Source: Rhodoferax sp. WC2427 (GTDB lineage Bacteria > Pseudomonadota > Gammaproteobacteria > Burkholderiales > Burkholderiaceae_C). From it: a stretch of DNA of 64,000 bases. The stretch spans positions 2,356,001 to 2,420,000 of the forward strand of contig NZ_CP162006.1 in assembly GCF_040822085.1 (NCBI RefSeq). The letters are read 5' to 3'. Both the position numbers and the translations under genes were made by a program. The notes beneath the pieces were generated by a model, which was not told the origin of the DNA, made no database searches, and saw only the letters and a list, made by a program, of their open reading frames with translations. This document shows, in pieces, positions 36,239 to 47,300 of the stretch; within the stretch, counting starts at the first letter, position 1; each line of letters opens with the position of its first letter.

Positions 36239-39120
36239 CACGCGTAATCCGCCACCGGCACGCAGCTGCAAAACAGGTTGCGGTCGCCAAACACGTTGTC
36301 GACCCGGCCCACGGGCGGCCAGTACTTGGCCTGCTTCAGGCTGGCCAGCGGGAAGGCACCAATCTCACGGGCATAGGGGCGGTCCCACTCGGCAGCCATC
36401 AGGCTGGCAGCGGTGTGGGGGGCGTGTTTCAGCGGGTTGTTGTCTTGCGGCCAGGCGCCGCTTTCGATCTGGCGGATTTCGTTGCGGATGGCGACCATGG
36501 CGAAGATGAAGCGGTCCAGCTCGGCCAGGGTTTCGCTCTCGGTGGGCTCCACCATCAACGTGCCGGGCACGGGGAAGCTCAGCGTGGGTGCGTGGAAGCC
36601 GTAATCGGCCAGGCGCTTGGCCACGTCTTCGGCGGTCACGCCGCAGCTGTCCTTGATGGGGCGCAGGTCCAGGATGCATTCGTGCGCGACATGGCCGTTG
36701 GCGCTGGCGTACAGCGTGGGATAGTGCGGGGCCAGCTTGGTGCTGACGTAGTTGGCGGCCAGGATGGCGGCTTCGGTGGCGTGCTGCAGACCCTCGGCGC
36801 CCATCATGCGGCAGTACATCCAGCTGATCGGCAGCACCGAGGCATTGCCCAGCGGTGCAGCGCTGATGGCGCCGATCCCGTGGTGGGTGTCGCCCGCCGT
36901 GGCATGGCCGGGCAGGTAGGGAATCAGGTCGGCCACCACGCAGACCGGGCCGACACCGGGGCCGCCGCCGCCGTGCGGGATGCAAAAGGTTTTGTGCAGG
37001 TTCAGGTGGCTCACGTCGCCGCCGAATTCGCCGGGTGCGGCCACGCCGACCAGGGCGTTCATGTTGGCACCGTCCACATAGACGCGGCCGCCATGGCTGT
37101 GCACCATGGCGCAGAGCTCCTTGACCTGGGTTTCAAACACGCCGTGGGTGCTGGGGTAGGTGATCATGACCACCGCCAGGTCCTGGCTGTGCTCGTCGCA
37201 TTTGGCCTGCAGGTCGGCCATGTCCACGTTGCCGTTCGCGTCGCAAGCCGTCACCACTACTTTCAGCCCGGCCATCTGGGCGCTGGCGGGGTTGGTGCCG
37301 TGGGCGCTGCTGGGAATGAGGCAGATGTTGCGCTGGCTCTGGCCGTGGTCGTCAAAGTAGGCCTTGATGGCCAGCAGACCGGCGTATTCGCCCTGGCTGC
37401 CCGCATTGGGCTGCAGGCTGATGCCGGCGTAGCCGGTGGCCTGGCACAGCCAGTCGCGCAGTTGGGCGTCCAGCTCGGTGTAGCCCAGACGCTGGTCGGC
37501 GGGGGCGAAGGGGTGGATGTTGGCAAATTCGGGCCAGGTGACCGGGGCCATTTCGCTGGTGGCGTTGAGCTTCATGGTGCAACTGCCCAGCGGGATCATG
37601 CTGCGGTCGAGTGCCAGATCCTTGTCGCTGAGCGCGCGGATGTAGCGCAGCATGCCCGTCTCGCTGTGGTGGGTGTTGAACACCGGGTGCGTCAGGAAGG
37701 CGCTGCTGCGGCGCAGCTCGGCGGGAATCAGCGAGTCCACCGTGTCTTCCAGCTCGCCCAGGCGCGGCATGGGTTCGCCGGGCTTGACGAAGAAAGACCA
37801 GAGCATTTCGATGTCGCCCCGGGTGGTGGTTTCGTCCAGCGAGATGCCCAAATGGTTCTTCAAGCGAAAACGCAGGTTTGCGCCCGCACTGTGGGCACGA
37901 GAAGCTATCAAATCGCTAGCGTCGTCGGTTTTGACGGTGAGCGAGTCGAAGGCATGCGCATTGACGATCTCGTAGCCCATGTGCTGCAGGCCGCGCGCCA
38001 GGATGGCGGTCAAGCGGGCCACGCGCTGGGCGATGCGGGTCAGGCCCTGGGGGCCGTGGTACACCGCGTACATGCTGGCCAGTACGGCGGGCAGGACCTG
38101 GGCGGTGCAGATGTTGGAGGTGGCTTTCTCGCGGCGGATGTGCTGCTCGCGGGTTTGCAGGGCCAGGCGGTAGGCGGGGTTGCCGTGCGCGTCCACGCTC
38201 ACGCCCACCAGGCGACCGGGCAGGGAGCGTTTAAAGGCATCGCGGCAGGCCATGTAGGCGGCGTGCGGGCCGCCATTGCCCATGGCCACGCCAAAGCGCT
38301 GGGTGGTACCGATGACGATGTCGGCATCCCACTCGCCGGGCGGCACCAGCAGGGTCAGCGCCAGCAGGTCGGCGGCCACGCACACGGCGGCACCGCAGGC
38401 ATGGGCCACGCCGACCAGCGGGCGCAGGTCGTGCAGCATGCCGTTGGTGGCCGGGTACTGGGCCAGCACACCGAAAAAGTCGCCGCTGGCCATGAGCTGG
38501 GGCAGGGTTTCCAGCGCGGTGCTGACCTTGACTTCGATGCCCAGCGGCTTGGCGCGGGTCTGGATCACTTCAATGGTTTGCGGATGGCAGTCGCCCGCCA
38601 CGATGAAGACATTGCTTTTGCTCTTCACGCTGCGCTTGGCCAGGGTCATGGCTTCTGCCGCCGCGGTGGCTTCGTCCAGCATGGAGGCGTTGGCGATGGG
38701 CATGCCGGTCAGGTCGCAGACCATGGTCTGGAAATTGATCAGCGCCTCCATGCGGCCTTGCGAGATTTCGGCCTGGTAGGGCGTGTAGGCGGTGTACCAG
38801 GCGGGGTTTTCCAGGATGTTGCGCAGAATCACGCCGGGCGTGTGGGTACCGTAGTAGCCCTGGCCGATAAAGCTTTTGAAGACCTTGTTCTTGGCCGCGA
38901 TGGCCTTGAGCTCGGCCAGCGCCGCTGCTTCGGTGACGGGTGCGGGCAGGTCCATGGGCGTGCTGCGCGCAATCGAGCGCGGCACGATGCCGTCAATCAG
39001 GTCCCGGCGCGAACTGGAGCCAATCACGTCCAACATCAGGGTTTCATCGGCAGCATCGATGCCGATGTGGCGGGCGATGAATTCGGCGGAGTTTTCGAGT
39101 TCGTGCAGGGAGGTCGTCAT
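36238..39120 (-). CDS. gcvP: Glycine dehydrogenase (decarboxylating), P protein
   Basis: This 960-residue protein, normal for proteobacterial GcvP, decarboxylates glycine and passes the aminomethyl group to lipoyl-GcvH. The pyridoxal-phosphate lysine is in [15 protein letters not shown] (K710). The N-terminal half has the [19 protein letters not shown] segment, and the start matches the family. It is the last of gcvT-gcvH-gcvP, under glycine riboswitch control. One peculiarity: bases 37877-37920 are a copy of the dispersed palindromic repeat, read in frame as part of the protein ([16 protein letters not shown]) in a region where homologues vary. Confidence 0.97.
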   Translation of the reverse strand: MTTSLHELENSAEFIARHIGIDAADETLMLDVIGSSSRRDLIDGIVPRSIARSTPMDLPAPVTEAAALAELKAIAAKNKVFKSFIGQGYYGTHTPGVILRNILENPAWYTAYTPYQAEISQGRMEALINFQTMVCDLTGMPIANASMLDEATAAAEAMTLAKRSVKSKSNVFIVAGDCHPQTIEVIQTRAKPLGIEVKVSTALETLPQLMASGDFFGVLAQYPATNGMLHDLRPLVGVAHACGAAVCVAADLLALTLLVPPGEWDADIVIGTTQRFGVAMGNGGPHAAYMACRDAFKRSLPGRLVGVSVDAHGNPAYRLALQTREQHIRREKATSNICTAQVLPAVLASMYAVYHGPQGLTRIAQRVARLTAILARGLQHMGYEIVNAHAFDSLTVKTDDASDLIASRAHSAGANLRFRLKNHLGISLDETTTRGDIEMLWSFFVKPGEPMPRLGELEDTVDSLIPAELRRSSAFLTHPVFNTHHSETGMLRYIRALSDKDLALDRSMIPLGSCTMKLNATSEMAPVTWPEFANIHPFAPADQRLGYTELDAQLRDWLCQATGYAGISLQPNAGSQGEYAGLLAIKAYFDDHGQSQRNICLIPSSAHGTNPASAQMAGLKVVVTACDANGNVDMADLQAKCDEHSQDLAVVMITYPSTHGVFETQVKELCAMVHSHGGRVYVDGANMNALVGVAAPGEFGGDVSHLNLHKTFCIPHGGGGPGVGPVCVVADLIPYLPGHATAGDTHHGIGAISAAPLGNASVLPISWMYCRMMGAEGLQHATEAAILAANYVSTKLAPHYPTLYASANGHVAHECILDLRPIKDSCGVTAEDVAKRLADYGFHAPTLSFPVPGTLMVEPTESETLAELDRFIFAMVAIRNEIRQIESGAWPQDNNPLKHAPHTAASLMAAEWDRPYAREIGAFPLASLKQAKYWPPVGRVDNVFGDRNLFCSCVPVADYA
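37877..37920 (+). repeat. Dispersed palindromic repeat, copy 10, inside gcvP
   Basis: The copy contains GCGCCCGCACTGTGGGCAC then GAGAAGCTATCAAA and GCTAGC. It closely matches intergenic copy 7 (GAGCAGCTATCAAA) but lies within the gcvP reading frame without breaking it. Confidence 0.65.
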
Positions 39121-39136
39121 GGCAAGGCAGTGGTTT

Positions 39137-39177
39137 ACTCCCTCTCCCGTGCATGGGAGAGGGTTGGGGTGAGGGGG
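39137..39177. repeat. Palindromic repeat between gcvH and gcvP
   Basis: CCCTCTCCC and GGGAGAGGG pair around GTGCAT, followed by TTGGGGTGAGGGG. It is a shorter relative of the element at 13490-13577. It may set the relative amounts of gcvH and gcvP message. Confidence 0.6.
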
Positions 39178-39180
39178 GAT

Positions 39181-39546
39181 TTAGGCGCTGAAGGCGGTGT
39201 AGGCGGCTTCGTCGAGCAGGGCGGCGACTTCGCCCGGGGCCGACAGCTTGACCTTGAAGAACCAGCCAGCACCCAGCGGGTCGGTGTTGGCCAGGGCCGG
39301 GTCGGCGCGCAAGGCTTCGTTTACCTCGGTGACTTCACCGGATACAGGCATGTACACATCGGCGGCGGCTTTCACCGACTCGACCACACCGGCCACGTCT
39401 TTCTGGGCGAAGTGGGTGCCGACGGCGGGCAGGTCCACAAACACCACGTCCCCCAGCGCGTCCTGCGCGTGGTGGGTGATGCCCACGGTGGCGGTGTCGC
39501 CCTCGATGTTCAGCCATTCGTGGTCTTCGGTGTATTTGATGCTCAT
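39181..39546 (-). CDS. gcvH: Glycine cleavage system H protein
   Basis: This 121-residue lipoyl carrier shuttles the aminomethyl intermediate between GcvP, GcvT and dihydrolipoyl dehydrogenase. The lipoylation lysine is K59 in [13 protein letters not shown], and the start [11 protein letters not shown] is standard. It lies 25 bp downstream of gcvT and 60 bp upstream of gcvP, within the riboswitch-controlled operon. Confidence 0.97.
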   Translation of the reverse strand: MSIKYTEDHEWLNIEGDTATVGITHHAQDALGDVVFVDLPAVGTHFAQKDVAGVVESVKAAADVYMPVSGEVTEVNEALRADPALANTDPLGAGWFFKVKLSAPGEVAALLDEAAYTAFSA

Positions 39547-39571
39547 GGGGTTGCTCCTGTAATAAAGGGGA

Positions 39572-40693
39572 TTAGCCGCGGAAATAGCGGTTGGGGGTGA
39601 AAGGCATGGATACGACTTCCATCGGCACGATTTTGCCTCGCACGATGGCGTTCACGCGGGTGCCGATGGCCGAGAACTCTGACGCCACGTAGGCCATGGC
39701 AATCGGCTTGTCCACCGTGGGGCCGAGCAGGCCGCTGGTGACTTCGCCGATCGCGTTGCCCGCCGTGTCTTGCAAGGCGGTGTGTTCGCGCACGGGGATG
39801 CGTTCCAGTGCTGCAAGTCCTACACGTTTTCGGCTTCCTGCGCTGATTCCATCAGCGAGAGTAGCTAGTATTTTGGTAGCGCCCGGGAATCCGCCTGCGC
39901 GGGCACCACCGGCACGCCGTACTTTCTGGATGGCCCAGTTCAGGCCCGCTTCCACCGGGTTGGTGGTGGTGTCCAGGTCGTTGCCGTACAGGCACAGCCC
40001 GGCTTCCAGCCGCAGCGAATTGCGAGCGCCCAGGCCGACGGGTTTTACTTCGGGCTGCGCCAACAGGGCGCGGGCCAGAGCCTCGGCCTGGCTGCTGTGG
40101 ACGGAGATTTCAAAGCCGTCTTCGCCGGTGTAGCCGCTGCGGGTCAGAAAGCAGGGGATGCCCGCCACATCGAAATGGCCGCCGGTCATGAACACCAGCT
40201 TCTCCACGCCGGGTGCCAGGCGCGAAAGGGCATCGACCGCCTTGGGGCCCTGCAGCGCCAGCAGTGCGAGTTCTGGCTGGGGGATAACTTCGCAGCGCTG
40301 GCCGATTTTTTCCTGGATGTGGGCGATGTCAGCCACCTTGCAGGCGCCGTTGACGATCACGAAGATGTCGGCCTCGCGCTTGAAGAACATCAGGTCGTCG
40401 AGGATGCCGCCGTCATCGTTCAGCAGCAGGCCATAGCGCTGCTTGCCCACGGGCAGGTCGATGACGTCCACGGGGACCAGGGTTTCAAAAGCCGCCGCCG
40501 CGTCCGGTCCGACCAGGCGCAGCTGGCCCATGTGGGACACGTCGAACAGGCCCGCCGCCGTGCGGGTGTGGTGGTGCTCGGCCATCAGCCCGGCGGGGTA
40601 CTGCACCGGCATGCTGTAGCCCGCGAATGGGACCATGCGGGCACCGAGTTCCAGGTGCAGGGCGTTCAGAGGGGTCAGCAAGAGATCGGACAT
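39572..40693 (-). CDS. gcvT: Glycine cleavage system T protein (aminomethyltransferase)
   Basis: This 373-residue enzyme transfers the methylene group from lipoyl-GcvH to tetrahydrofolate. It shows the N-terminal [20 protein letters not shown], the [15 protein letters not shown] block and the C-terminal folate-side [13 protein letters not shown] and [15 protein letters not shown] segments. The ATG at 40693 is chosen because it follows the riboswitch and terminator; an upstream frame start lies inside the leader. Bases 39839-39881 are a copy of the dispersed repeat, translated in frame as about [14 protein letters not shown] between conserved blocks. Confidence 0.96.
   Translation of the reverse strand: MSDLLLTPLNALHLELGARMVPFAGYSMPVQYPAGLMAEHHHTRTAAGLFDVSHMGQLRLVGPDAAAAFETLVPVDVIDLPVGKQRYGLLLNDDGGILDDLMFFKREADIFVIVNGACKVADIAHIQEKIGQRCEVIPQPELALLALQGPKAVDALSRLAPGVEKLVFMTGGHFDVAGIPCFLTRSGYTGEDGFEISVHSSQAEALARALLAQPEVKPVGLGARNSLRLEAGLCLYGNDLDTTTNPVEAGLNWAIQKVRRAGGARAGGFPGATKILATLADGISAGSRKRVGLAALERIPVREHTALQDTAGNAIGEVTSGLLGPTVDKPIAMAYVASEFSAIGTRVNAIVRGKIVPMEVVSMPFTPNRYFRG
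39839..39881 (+). repeat. Dispersed palindromic repeat, copy 11, inside gcvT
   Basis: The copy contains GCGCTGATTCCATCAGCG then AGAGTAGCTAG and GTAGC, with both inverted-repeat parts of the family present. It lies within gcvT and keeps its frame. Confidence 0.7.
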
Positions 40694-40726
40694 GGCGTTC
40701 TTTCGGCATGAAAGGTGGGGACACAC

Positions 40727-40752
40727 AAAAAATCATGGCCATTGTGGCCATG
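40727..40752 (-). terminator. Intrinsic terminator in the gcvT leader (riboswitch expression platform)
   Basis: On the minus strand CATGGCC-ACAAT-GGCCATG forms a 7-bp stem followed by a T run, between the second glycine aptamer and gcvT. It is the likely switch element: glycine binding upstream would be expected to prevent its formation and allow gcvTHP transcription. Confidence 0.7.
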
Positions 40753-40757
40753 TGTGG

Positions 40758-40985
40758 TCCCCGCTGTCCGCTTTACCTGAGCGATTCGCCGGGCGGGCTC
40801 GGGCGGTGGTGCCAAGCCGACTGCGGGTTGCGCCTTCGGTGAGTCCGCTCCAGGGCGGACTTCTCTCCAGGGGGGTGACGTTTGATGAAAAACGCTTGTC
40901 AGTCCTTTTGCCTGAGCGTTCAGACCCACGTAGCGGGGTCCTGCGCCTTCGGCGGTTTTCGCGGGGAAAACTCTCTCCTGACAAC
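40758..40985 (-). ncRNA. Tandem glycine riboswitch
   Basis: Read on the minus strand, two glycine aptamers follow each other. The first (about 40985-40890) has GGAGAG, CGCCGAAGG and CTCAGGCAAAAGGAC. The second (about 40870-40758) has GGAGAG, CACCGAAGG and CTCAGGTAAAGCGGACAG. These are the hallmark conserved segments of the class, separated by a short linker. It lies directly upstream of gcvT and should turn on glycine degradation when glycine is plentiful. Open frames crossing it are not genes. Confidence 0.95.
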
Positions 40986-40999
40986 GTGGATTCTACTGA

Positions 41000-41323
41000 A
41001 TAGATGCACCCCATCGTGCCCGCCGATGAGACTTTCGCGTCCAGGGAGGTTTGCCAAAGGCAAGGGGCTTTCGAGCCACCGCATCTTTGTGCGCAATCGT
41101 GTAGAGCGGCGGATAGACCCAGGTTTTAATATTGATTTAAAAATACAAAATAATAAACTATTAAAAATACAAAAATGCATACATTATCTATACCAATGTT
41201 GAATACATTTTTGTCTTTTATGTAACTAAATTATTATTGCCTCTTCTAATTAAGAATGTTGGTTACGATTTGCAAAGAAAAATATAGTTTTGCGGTCTGT
41301 CGTCATTCATTAGAGGAGCGCCT
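41000..41323 (+). promoter_or_regulatory. AT-rich leader upstream of the giant surface-protein operon
   Basis: Between the riboswitch and the giant gene there is no coding sequence. From about 41110 to 41310 the DNA is strikingly AT-rich against the GC-rich surroundings, with runs of A and T. Several -10/-35-like hexamers can be drawn (for example TTGATT at 41132 and TAAACT 16 bases later), but none is compelling. GAGGAG at 41313-41318 is a good ribosome binding site for the GTG at 41324. The region probably carries the operon promoter and may bind a silencing protein. Confidence 0.5.
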
Positions 41324-44300
41324 GTGAGGTTGCCTGGTCAAAACAACGATAGAGCATTTTTATTAACAACAACCTCCTCACGCTTTAGGGTCCTGTGCAA
41401 ACCCGTCCTGCAGGCGTTTTGCATATTCTGGATGGTTCTGATAGCTGCCACACCGGTGGCCGCCAGGGTGTTGTTTGAGACCTACCGGGGGACGGTACGG
41501 GTGCCGGTGCTGCCCGCACCCAGATACTCCAACAGTGGTGGCTCCGATGCGCAGCTATTGCAAAATCTCAAAAATATTTCGGTAAACCCTGCCAATGCCA
41601 TTACCACGGGCGCGGCTGCCAATATCGATTTTATTGAAAGCTCACTCACGCTCTGCGATGCGGATGTCGATCCGGCCTACACCCTGACTCCTGCCTGCCA
41701 GCAAGGGATACAGGGAATGGTTTTATATACCTTGGTGAAGTTTCCAGGGGCCGGGAGCTACACATTTTCATTTGCCCACGATGACCAGGTAGACGTTGAC
41801 ATTTCCACCCAGTTGTCCACCAGCGATTACCGCAACGCCAACTACAACGTCCCCGTTGGAGCGTTGTCCTCCTATACCAACGGCAATACTTTTTTTGAGA
41901 ATCTGCCGGGCACTTTTACCTCGCCTGCCACCAACGCCTGCTACTTGATGCGGGTGTATTGGAACAACGTCGGAGGAAACAATCTATTGCGTATGCGTTG
42001 GTCGGGGGCGGGCACGGGGGGTACCCAGATCATTCCGGCGGCCAACTTGCTGGATCCCGGAGTCCAGTCTAATTGGACAGGATGCAGCAACGCCCCTTCG
42101 TCGGTGACCATACTGAAAAATTCCGTGGGTAGTACAGGCACGTTCAGTTTCACGGGCGACAACGGCTTCCAGGGCGACTCGATCACCACGGTGTCGAGTA
42201 ACGTTCCAGTCAGTGGTCGGAGTTTGAGCTTGGCCCAGTCCGGTATCGCCACCACGCTGACAGAGGCTGCGCCTCCCGCAGGCTGGGCCCTGTCGGATGT
42301 GTCGTGTACCGGTCTGGGCAGCGGCGGCACGGCCACGCCCAATACCGCGGCGCGGTCGGTGTTGCTGGATGCCCTGGCCACGGCGGGGCAAAACAACATC
42401 AGCTGTACCTTCACCAATGTAAAGCTGCCGCGCCTGCGGGTACAAAAGCAGTTGCCGGGTGGACGCTTTGCGGCGGCGGACCAATTCACGCTCACGGTCA
42501 ATGGGCCCGCAGCCACCACCCACAGTGTCACCACCACCGGCTCCGGCACCACCGCCAGTGGTATCGCAACGCTCAATAGCGGCATTGGCAGCTACACCGT
42601 GGCCGAGACAGCCAGCGGCAGTACCAATCTGTCGAACTACACCTCCAGCTACAGCTGCGTGAACGCGACGCCAGGCGGTACGGCGGTACCCACCGGCACC
42701 GGAAACAGCTTTTCAACCCCCTTGGCGGCGAACGACGATGTGTTGTGTACCTTGTCCAATGCCACCTTTCCGGTATTGGGCCTGACCAAAACAACCGGGG
42801 CCTCGCCCATGCAGGTGGGCGTGGCGCAGGATTACCTGTTGACTGTCCTGAACACCGGTGGCGGGGCCAGCCCGGCCAGTTTCCAGGTACTGGACCGTCT
42901 ACCCGCCCATCTGCAATTCAACAGTGCCAGCGGCGCCAGTTGCGTGCCCAGCGGCAGTACCGCTTCAGGCCAATTGCTGACCTGTACCGTGAGCGGCCCC
43001 TTGGCGGCCGCAGGCAGCACCACCTTCCGCGTGAACGCCACCCCTTTGCTGGCGACTGCCGGGACTTCGGTGACCAACCGCGCCAGTGTCGATCCGTCAG
43101 GCGGTACGCCTGGGGACCCGCTTGCGTGCGTGTCTCCCAAAAACCCGGCAGGCTGTGCCACGGTCACGACCCCCGTGGCGGCACAGCCGTCGCTGGCCTT
43201 GACCAAGAGCAGCCCGGCGGTGTTTGTGGTGGGGACGGCCGCGAATTACACGCTGACCATCACCAACTCGGGCGGCGCAGCCACCCCGGCCAGCGTGGTG
43301 GTGCAGGAACATCTGCCTGCCAATATGCAGTTCAACAGCGTGGCCGGGGCCAGCTGTGTGGCCAGCGGCACCGTGGCGACAGGGCAGCTATTGGCTTGCT
43401 CGGTCGCCGGTCCGATTCCTGTCGGTGGCAGCGCCAGCTTCAATGTCAATGTGACGCCACTGGCCGCAGTGGCCAGTACCACCGTGACCAACCGGGCCCA
43501 GGTAGATCCGCAGGGGGGTGTGCCTGGCAACCCGGACCTGTGCACGGCCACCGGGGTTCCCGCGGGCTGCGCAACCGTCAATACGCCGGTAGACGGGGTG
43601 CCCCATCTGGGCCTGGCCAAGGCCAGCGCCACCAGTTTCGTTGTGGGCGTGCCATCACCATACACATTGACCGTCTCCAACAACGGCAGTGCAGCCAGCC
43701 CGTCCAGCTTTTACGTGTATGACACCTTGCCGGCCAACGTGCAATTCAATGGCGCCAGCGGTGCCAGTTGTACCGCCAGTGGCTCGGTGGCATCCGGGCT
43801 GGGCTTGCGCTGCCAAGTGGTGGGTGTGGTGGCCGTGGGCGGCAGTGTCAGCTTTACCGTGGGTGCCACTGCTTTGCTCCCTACAGCAGGTACCTTGCTG
43901 ACCAACCGCGCGAGCGTCGACCCCGGGGGAAACTTCCCACCGATAGATCCAAGCACCTGTACCGCCACCGGGACACCTGACGGCTGCGCCACCGTGACGA
44001 CCCCGGTGAATGCCGTGCCTATGCTGGCCTTGGCCAAGAGCGGGCCCGCCAACCTGCTGGTGGGTACGGCGGCCAACTACACCCTCATCGTGTCGAACAC
44101 GGGCGGAGCCGCCAGCCCGGCCGGGGTGGTGGTACAAGATCTGCTGCCCGCCAACGTGCAGTTCAACAGCGCCAGCGGTGCAAGTTGCACGGCCAGCGCC
44201 TCGATTGCCACGGGCCAGTTTCTGGCCTGTTCGGTGGCCACCCCGATTGCCGCAGGCGGCAGCGCCTCTGTTACCGTGAATGTGACGGCCTTGGCTGCGA

Positions 44301-47300
44301 CGGCCAACACCACGGTGACCAACCGGGCGACGGTGGACGCGCAGGGCGGAACGCCCGGCAATCCCGCGGATTGCAGCGCCACCGGCATCCCCACGGGCTG
44401 TGCCACCGTCAATACGCCGGTCAATGGGCTGCCCCTTCTGGATTTGGCCAAAACCGGCCCCTCCCAGTGGGTGGTCGGTACGCCTGGCAACTACACGCTG
44501 ACGGTCCGCAACACGGGCAGCGCCGCCAGCCCGGCCCGTTTTTATGTGCGAGACCTTTTGCCCGCGAACCTGCAGTTCAATAGTGCCGCGGGCGCGGCCT
44601 GCACGGCCACCGGCGCCGTGGCAACCGGTGTCGATCTGCAGTGCCTGCTCACCGGGCCGGTGGCCGTGGGCGGCAGCATTTCGTTCACGGTCAACGTCAC
44701 GGCATTGGCACCGACCGCAGGTACGGTGCTGACCAACCGGGCGGCGGTCGATCCCGGAGGCAATTTTCCTCCGCCGGACCCCAGCACCTGCAGTACCACC
44801 GGCACGCCTGCGGGTTGTGCCACGGTTACCACCCCGGTGGATGCCATTGCCGTCTTGTCGCTGGCCAAGACCAGTCCGCCCAGCTTTACCGTGGGAGCCG
44901 CGGCGGATTACACCTTGACCCTCAGCAACAGCGGTGGTGCCGCCAGCCCGGTCGGCGTACAGGTCCTGGATCGCCTGCCTGCTAATGTGCAGTTCAACAG
45001 CGCCAGCGGTGCCGCCTGCGTGGCGGGGGGCAGCTTGGCCACCGGCCAGACCTTGGCCTGTACGCTGGGAGCCAGCATTCCCGCAGGGGGCAGCGCCAGC
45101 TTCACCGTGAACGTGACGGCCCAGGTGGCGACCGCCAACTCGGTGGTGACGAACCGGGCAACCGTCGGTGTCCAGGGCGGCGTTCCGAACGATCCCAGCC
45201 TGTGCACGGCCACCGGCATTGCGCCAGGGTGCGCCACCGTGAATACGCCGGTTGGCGGTGTTGCGGTGCTGGGTCTGGTTAAAACCGGTCCAGCCAGCTT
45301 CAGCGTCGGGACGCCCGCCAACTACACGCTGACGGTGCGCAATACCGGCACGGCAGCCAGCCCGGTCAGTTTCTATGTGCGGGACACATTGCCTGCAAAC
45401 CTGCAGTTCAACAGTGCCAGCGGTGCCAGTTGCAGCGCCAGCGCTACGGTGGCAGCGGGGCTGGATCTGCTGTGCAACCTCAGCGGCCCGGTGGCACCCG
45501 GTGCCAGCGCCAGCTTTACCGTGAATGTGACGGCGTTGGCCGCGACCGCCGGAACCGTGTTGACCAACCGGGCCGCCGTGGACCCGGGTGGTAATTTCCC
45601 TCCCCCCGATCCCGCCACCTGCGCCAGCACCGGCACCCCGGGTGGATGCGCGACCACCAGCACGCCAGTAGACGCGATACCGGTGCTGGACCTGCTCAAG
45701 ACCAGCCCCGCCAGCTTCAGCGTCGGCGTGCCCGTCAATTACACGCTGACGGTTCGCAATACTGGCAGCGCACCGAGCCCCGCCAGCGTGTTGGTGTTTG
45801 ACCGGCTCCCCGCCAATCTGCATTTCAACAGCGCCAGCGGTGCCGCCTGCACTGCCAGCGGAACCGATGCTGCGGGCATCTTTTTGGGCTGCAGTGTGTC
45901 CGGTCCGGTGCCGGCGGGTGCGGGCGCCAGTTTCACCGTCAATGTGACGGCTTTGGCGCCTGCGGCGGCGACCACCGTCAGCAACCGTGCCAGCGTCGAT
46001 CCCCGTGGCGGAACACCCGTCGACCCCGCCGCTTGCACCGCCACCGGCTTGCCTCTGGGCTGTGCCACCGTCAACACCCCGGTAGGTGGCATCCCTGTGC
46101 TGGACCTGGCCAAGACAGGGCCCGCCAGCTTCACCGTGGGTACACCGGCCAATTACACCTTGGCGGTCCGCAACACTGGCAGCGCAAGCAGTCCCGCCAG
46201 CTTTTATGTGCGCGACCGGTTACCGGCCAACCTGCAGTACCACAGCGCCAGCGGCGCGAGCTGCGTTGCCACGGGAAATGTGGCAAGCGGAGTCGAGTTG
46301 CTATGCCTGGTCAATGGCCCGGTGGCTGTAGGCAGTAGCAAGGTATTTACTGTCCATGTGACCGCGCTGCAGCCGCTGGCGGGTACGTCCGTGCTCAATC
46401 GCGCGGCGGTGGATGTCGGCGGCAATTACCCGCCACCCGACCCGGTGACGTGTACGGCCACCGGTACACCCGCAGGCTGCGCCACCACCAGCACCCCGGT
46501 GAATGCCACCCCGGTTCTGGTTTTGGCCAAAACGGGCCCGGCCGCTGTGGCCATCGGCGTGGCGGCAGATTACACGCTGACCCTTACCAACACGGGAGGG
46601 GCTGCCACGGCCGCCAGCGTGACGGTGCTGGACCGTCTGCCCGCCAACGTGCAATTCAACAGCGCCGCGGGCGCAGTCTGTGTGGCCAGTGGTGCGGTTG
46701 CGTCTGGCCCATTGGTCAATTGCACGGTATCGGGTCCGGTGGCGGCTGGCGGTGGAACCGCCAGCTTCACGGTGAACGTGACCGCGTTGGCACCGACAGC
46801 CGCCACCACCGTCACCAACCGCGCCACCGTCGACCCCAACGGCGGCACCCCTGTGGACCCTGGTATCTGCACCGCCACTGGCCTGCCGCTGGGCTGTGCC
46901 ACGGCAAACACGCCGGTGGGCGGCATACCCGTGCTGGTGCTGGCCAAAACCGGGCCCGCCGGATTGACCGTAGGCGCTCCGGGGGATTACCGCTTGACGG
47001 TGACCAACACCGGCACGGCCTCCAGCCCTGCGGTGTTCTATGTGCGGGACCGACTGCCTGCCAATGTGCAGTTCAACGCGGCCACCGGCGCCAGTTGCGC
47101 GGCCAGCGGCAGCCTGGCCACCGGCCTGGACCTGCTGTGCCAGGCCAGTGGCCCCTTGGCGGCCGGTGGTGGCACGCGCAGCTTCACCGTGAAGGTGACA
47201 CCGGCGCAGGCCACGGCAGGCACGGTGCTGACCAACCGGGCCGCGGTGGACCCGGGTGGCAATTACCCGCCACCCGACCCCGGCACCTGCACGGCCAATG

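Noticed and set aside
36133..39600. Long plus-strand open frame of 1155 codons opposite gcvP and gcvH
   Set aside because: It mirrors conserved gcv genes, its product is rich in H, G, A and V with no domain, and it arises from GC-biased codon use.
40882..41202. Small open frames across the gcvT leader
   Set aside because: They run through the glycine riboswitch, whose RNA motifs explain the conservation.
43655..45823. 722-codon minus-strand frame inside the DUF11 array
   Set aside because: It is periodic only because the sense repeats are periodic. No start signal or domain is seen.
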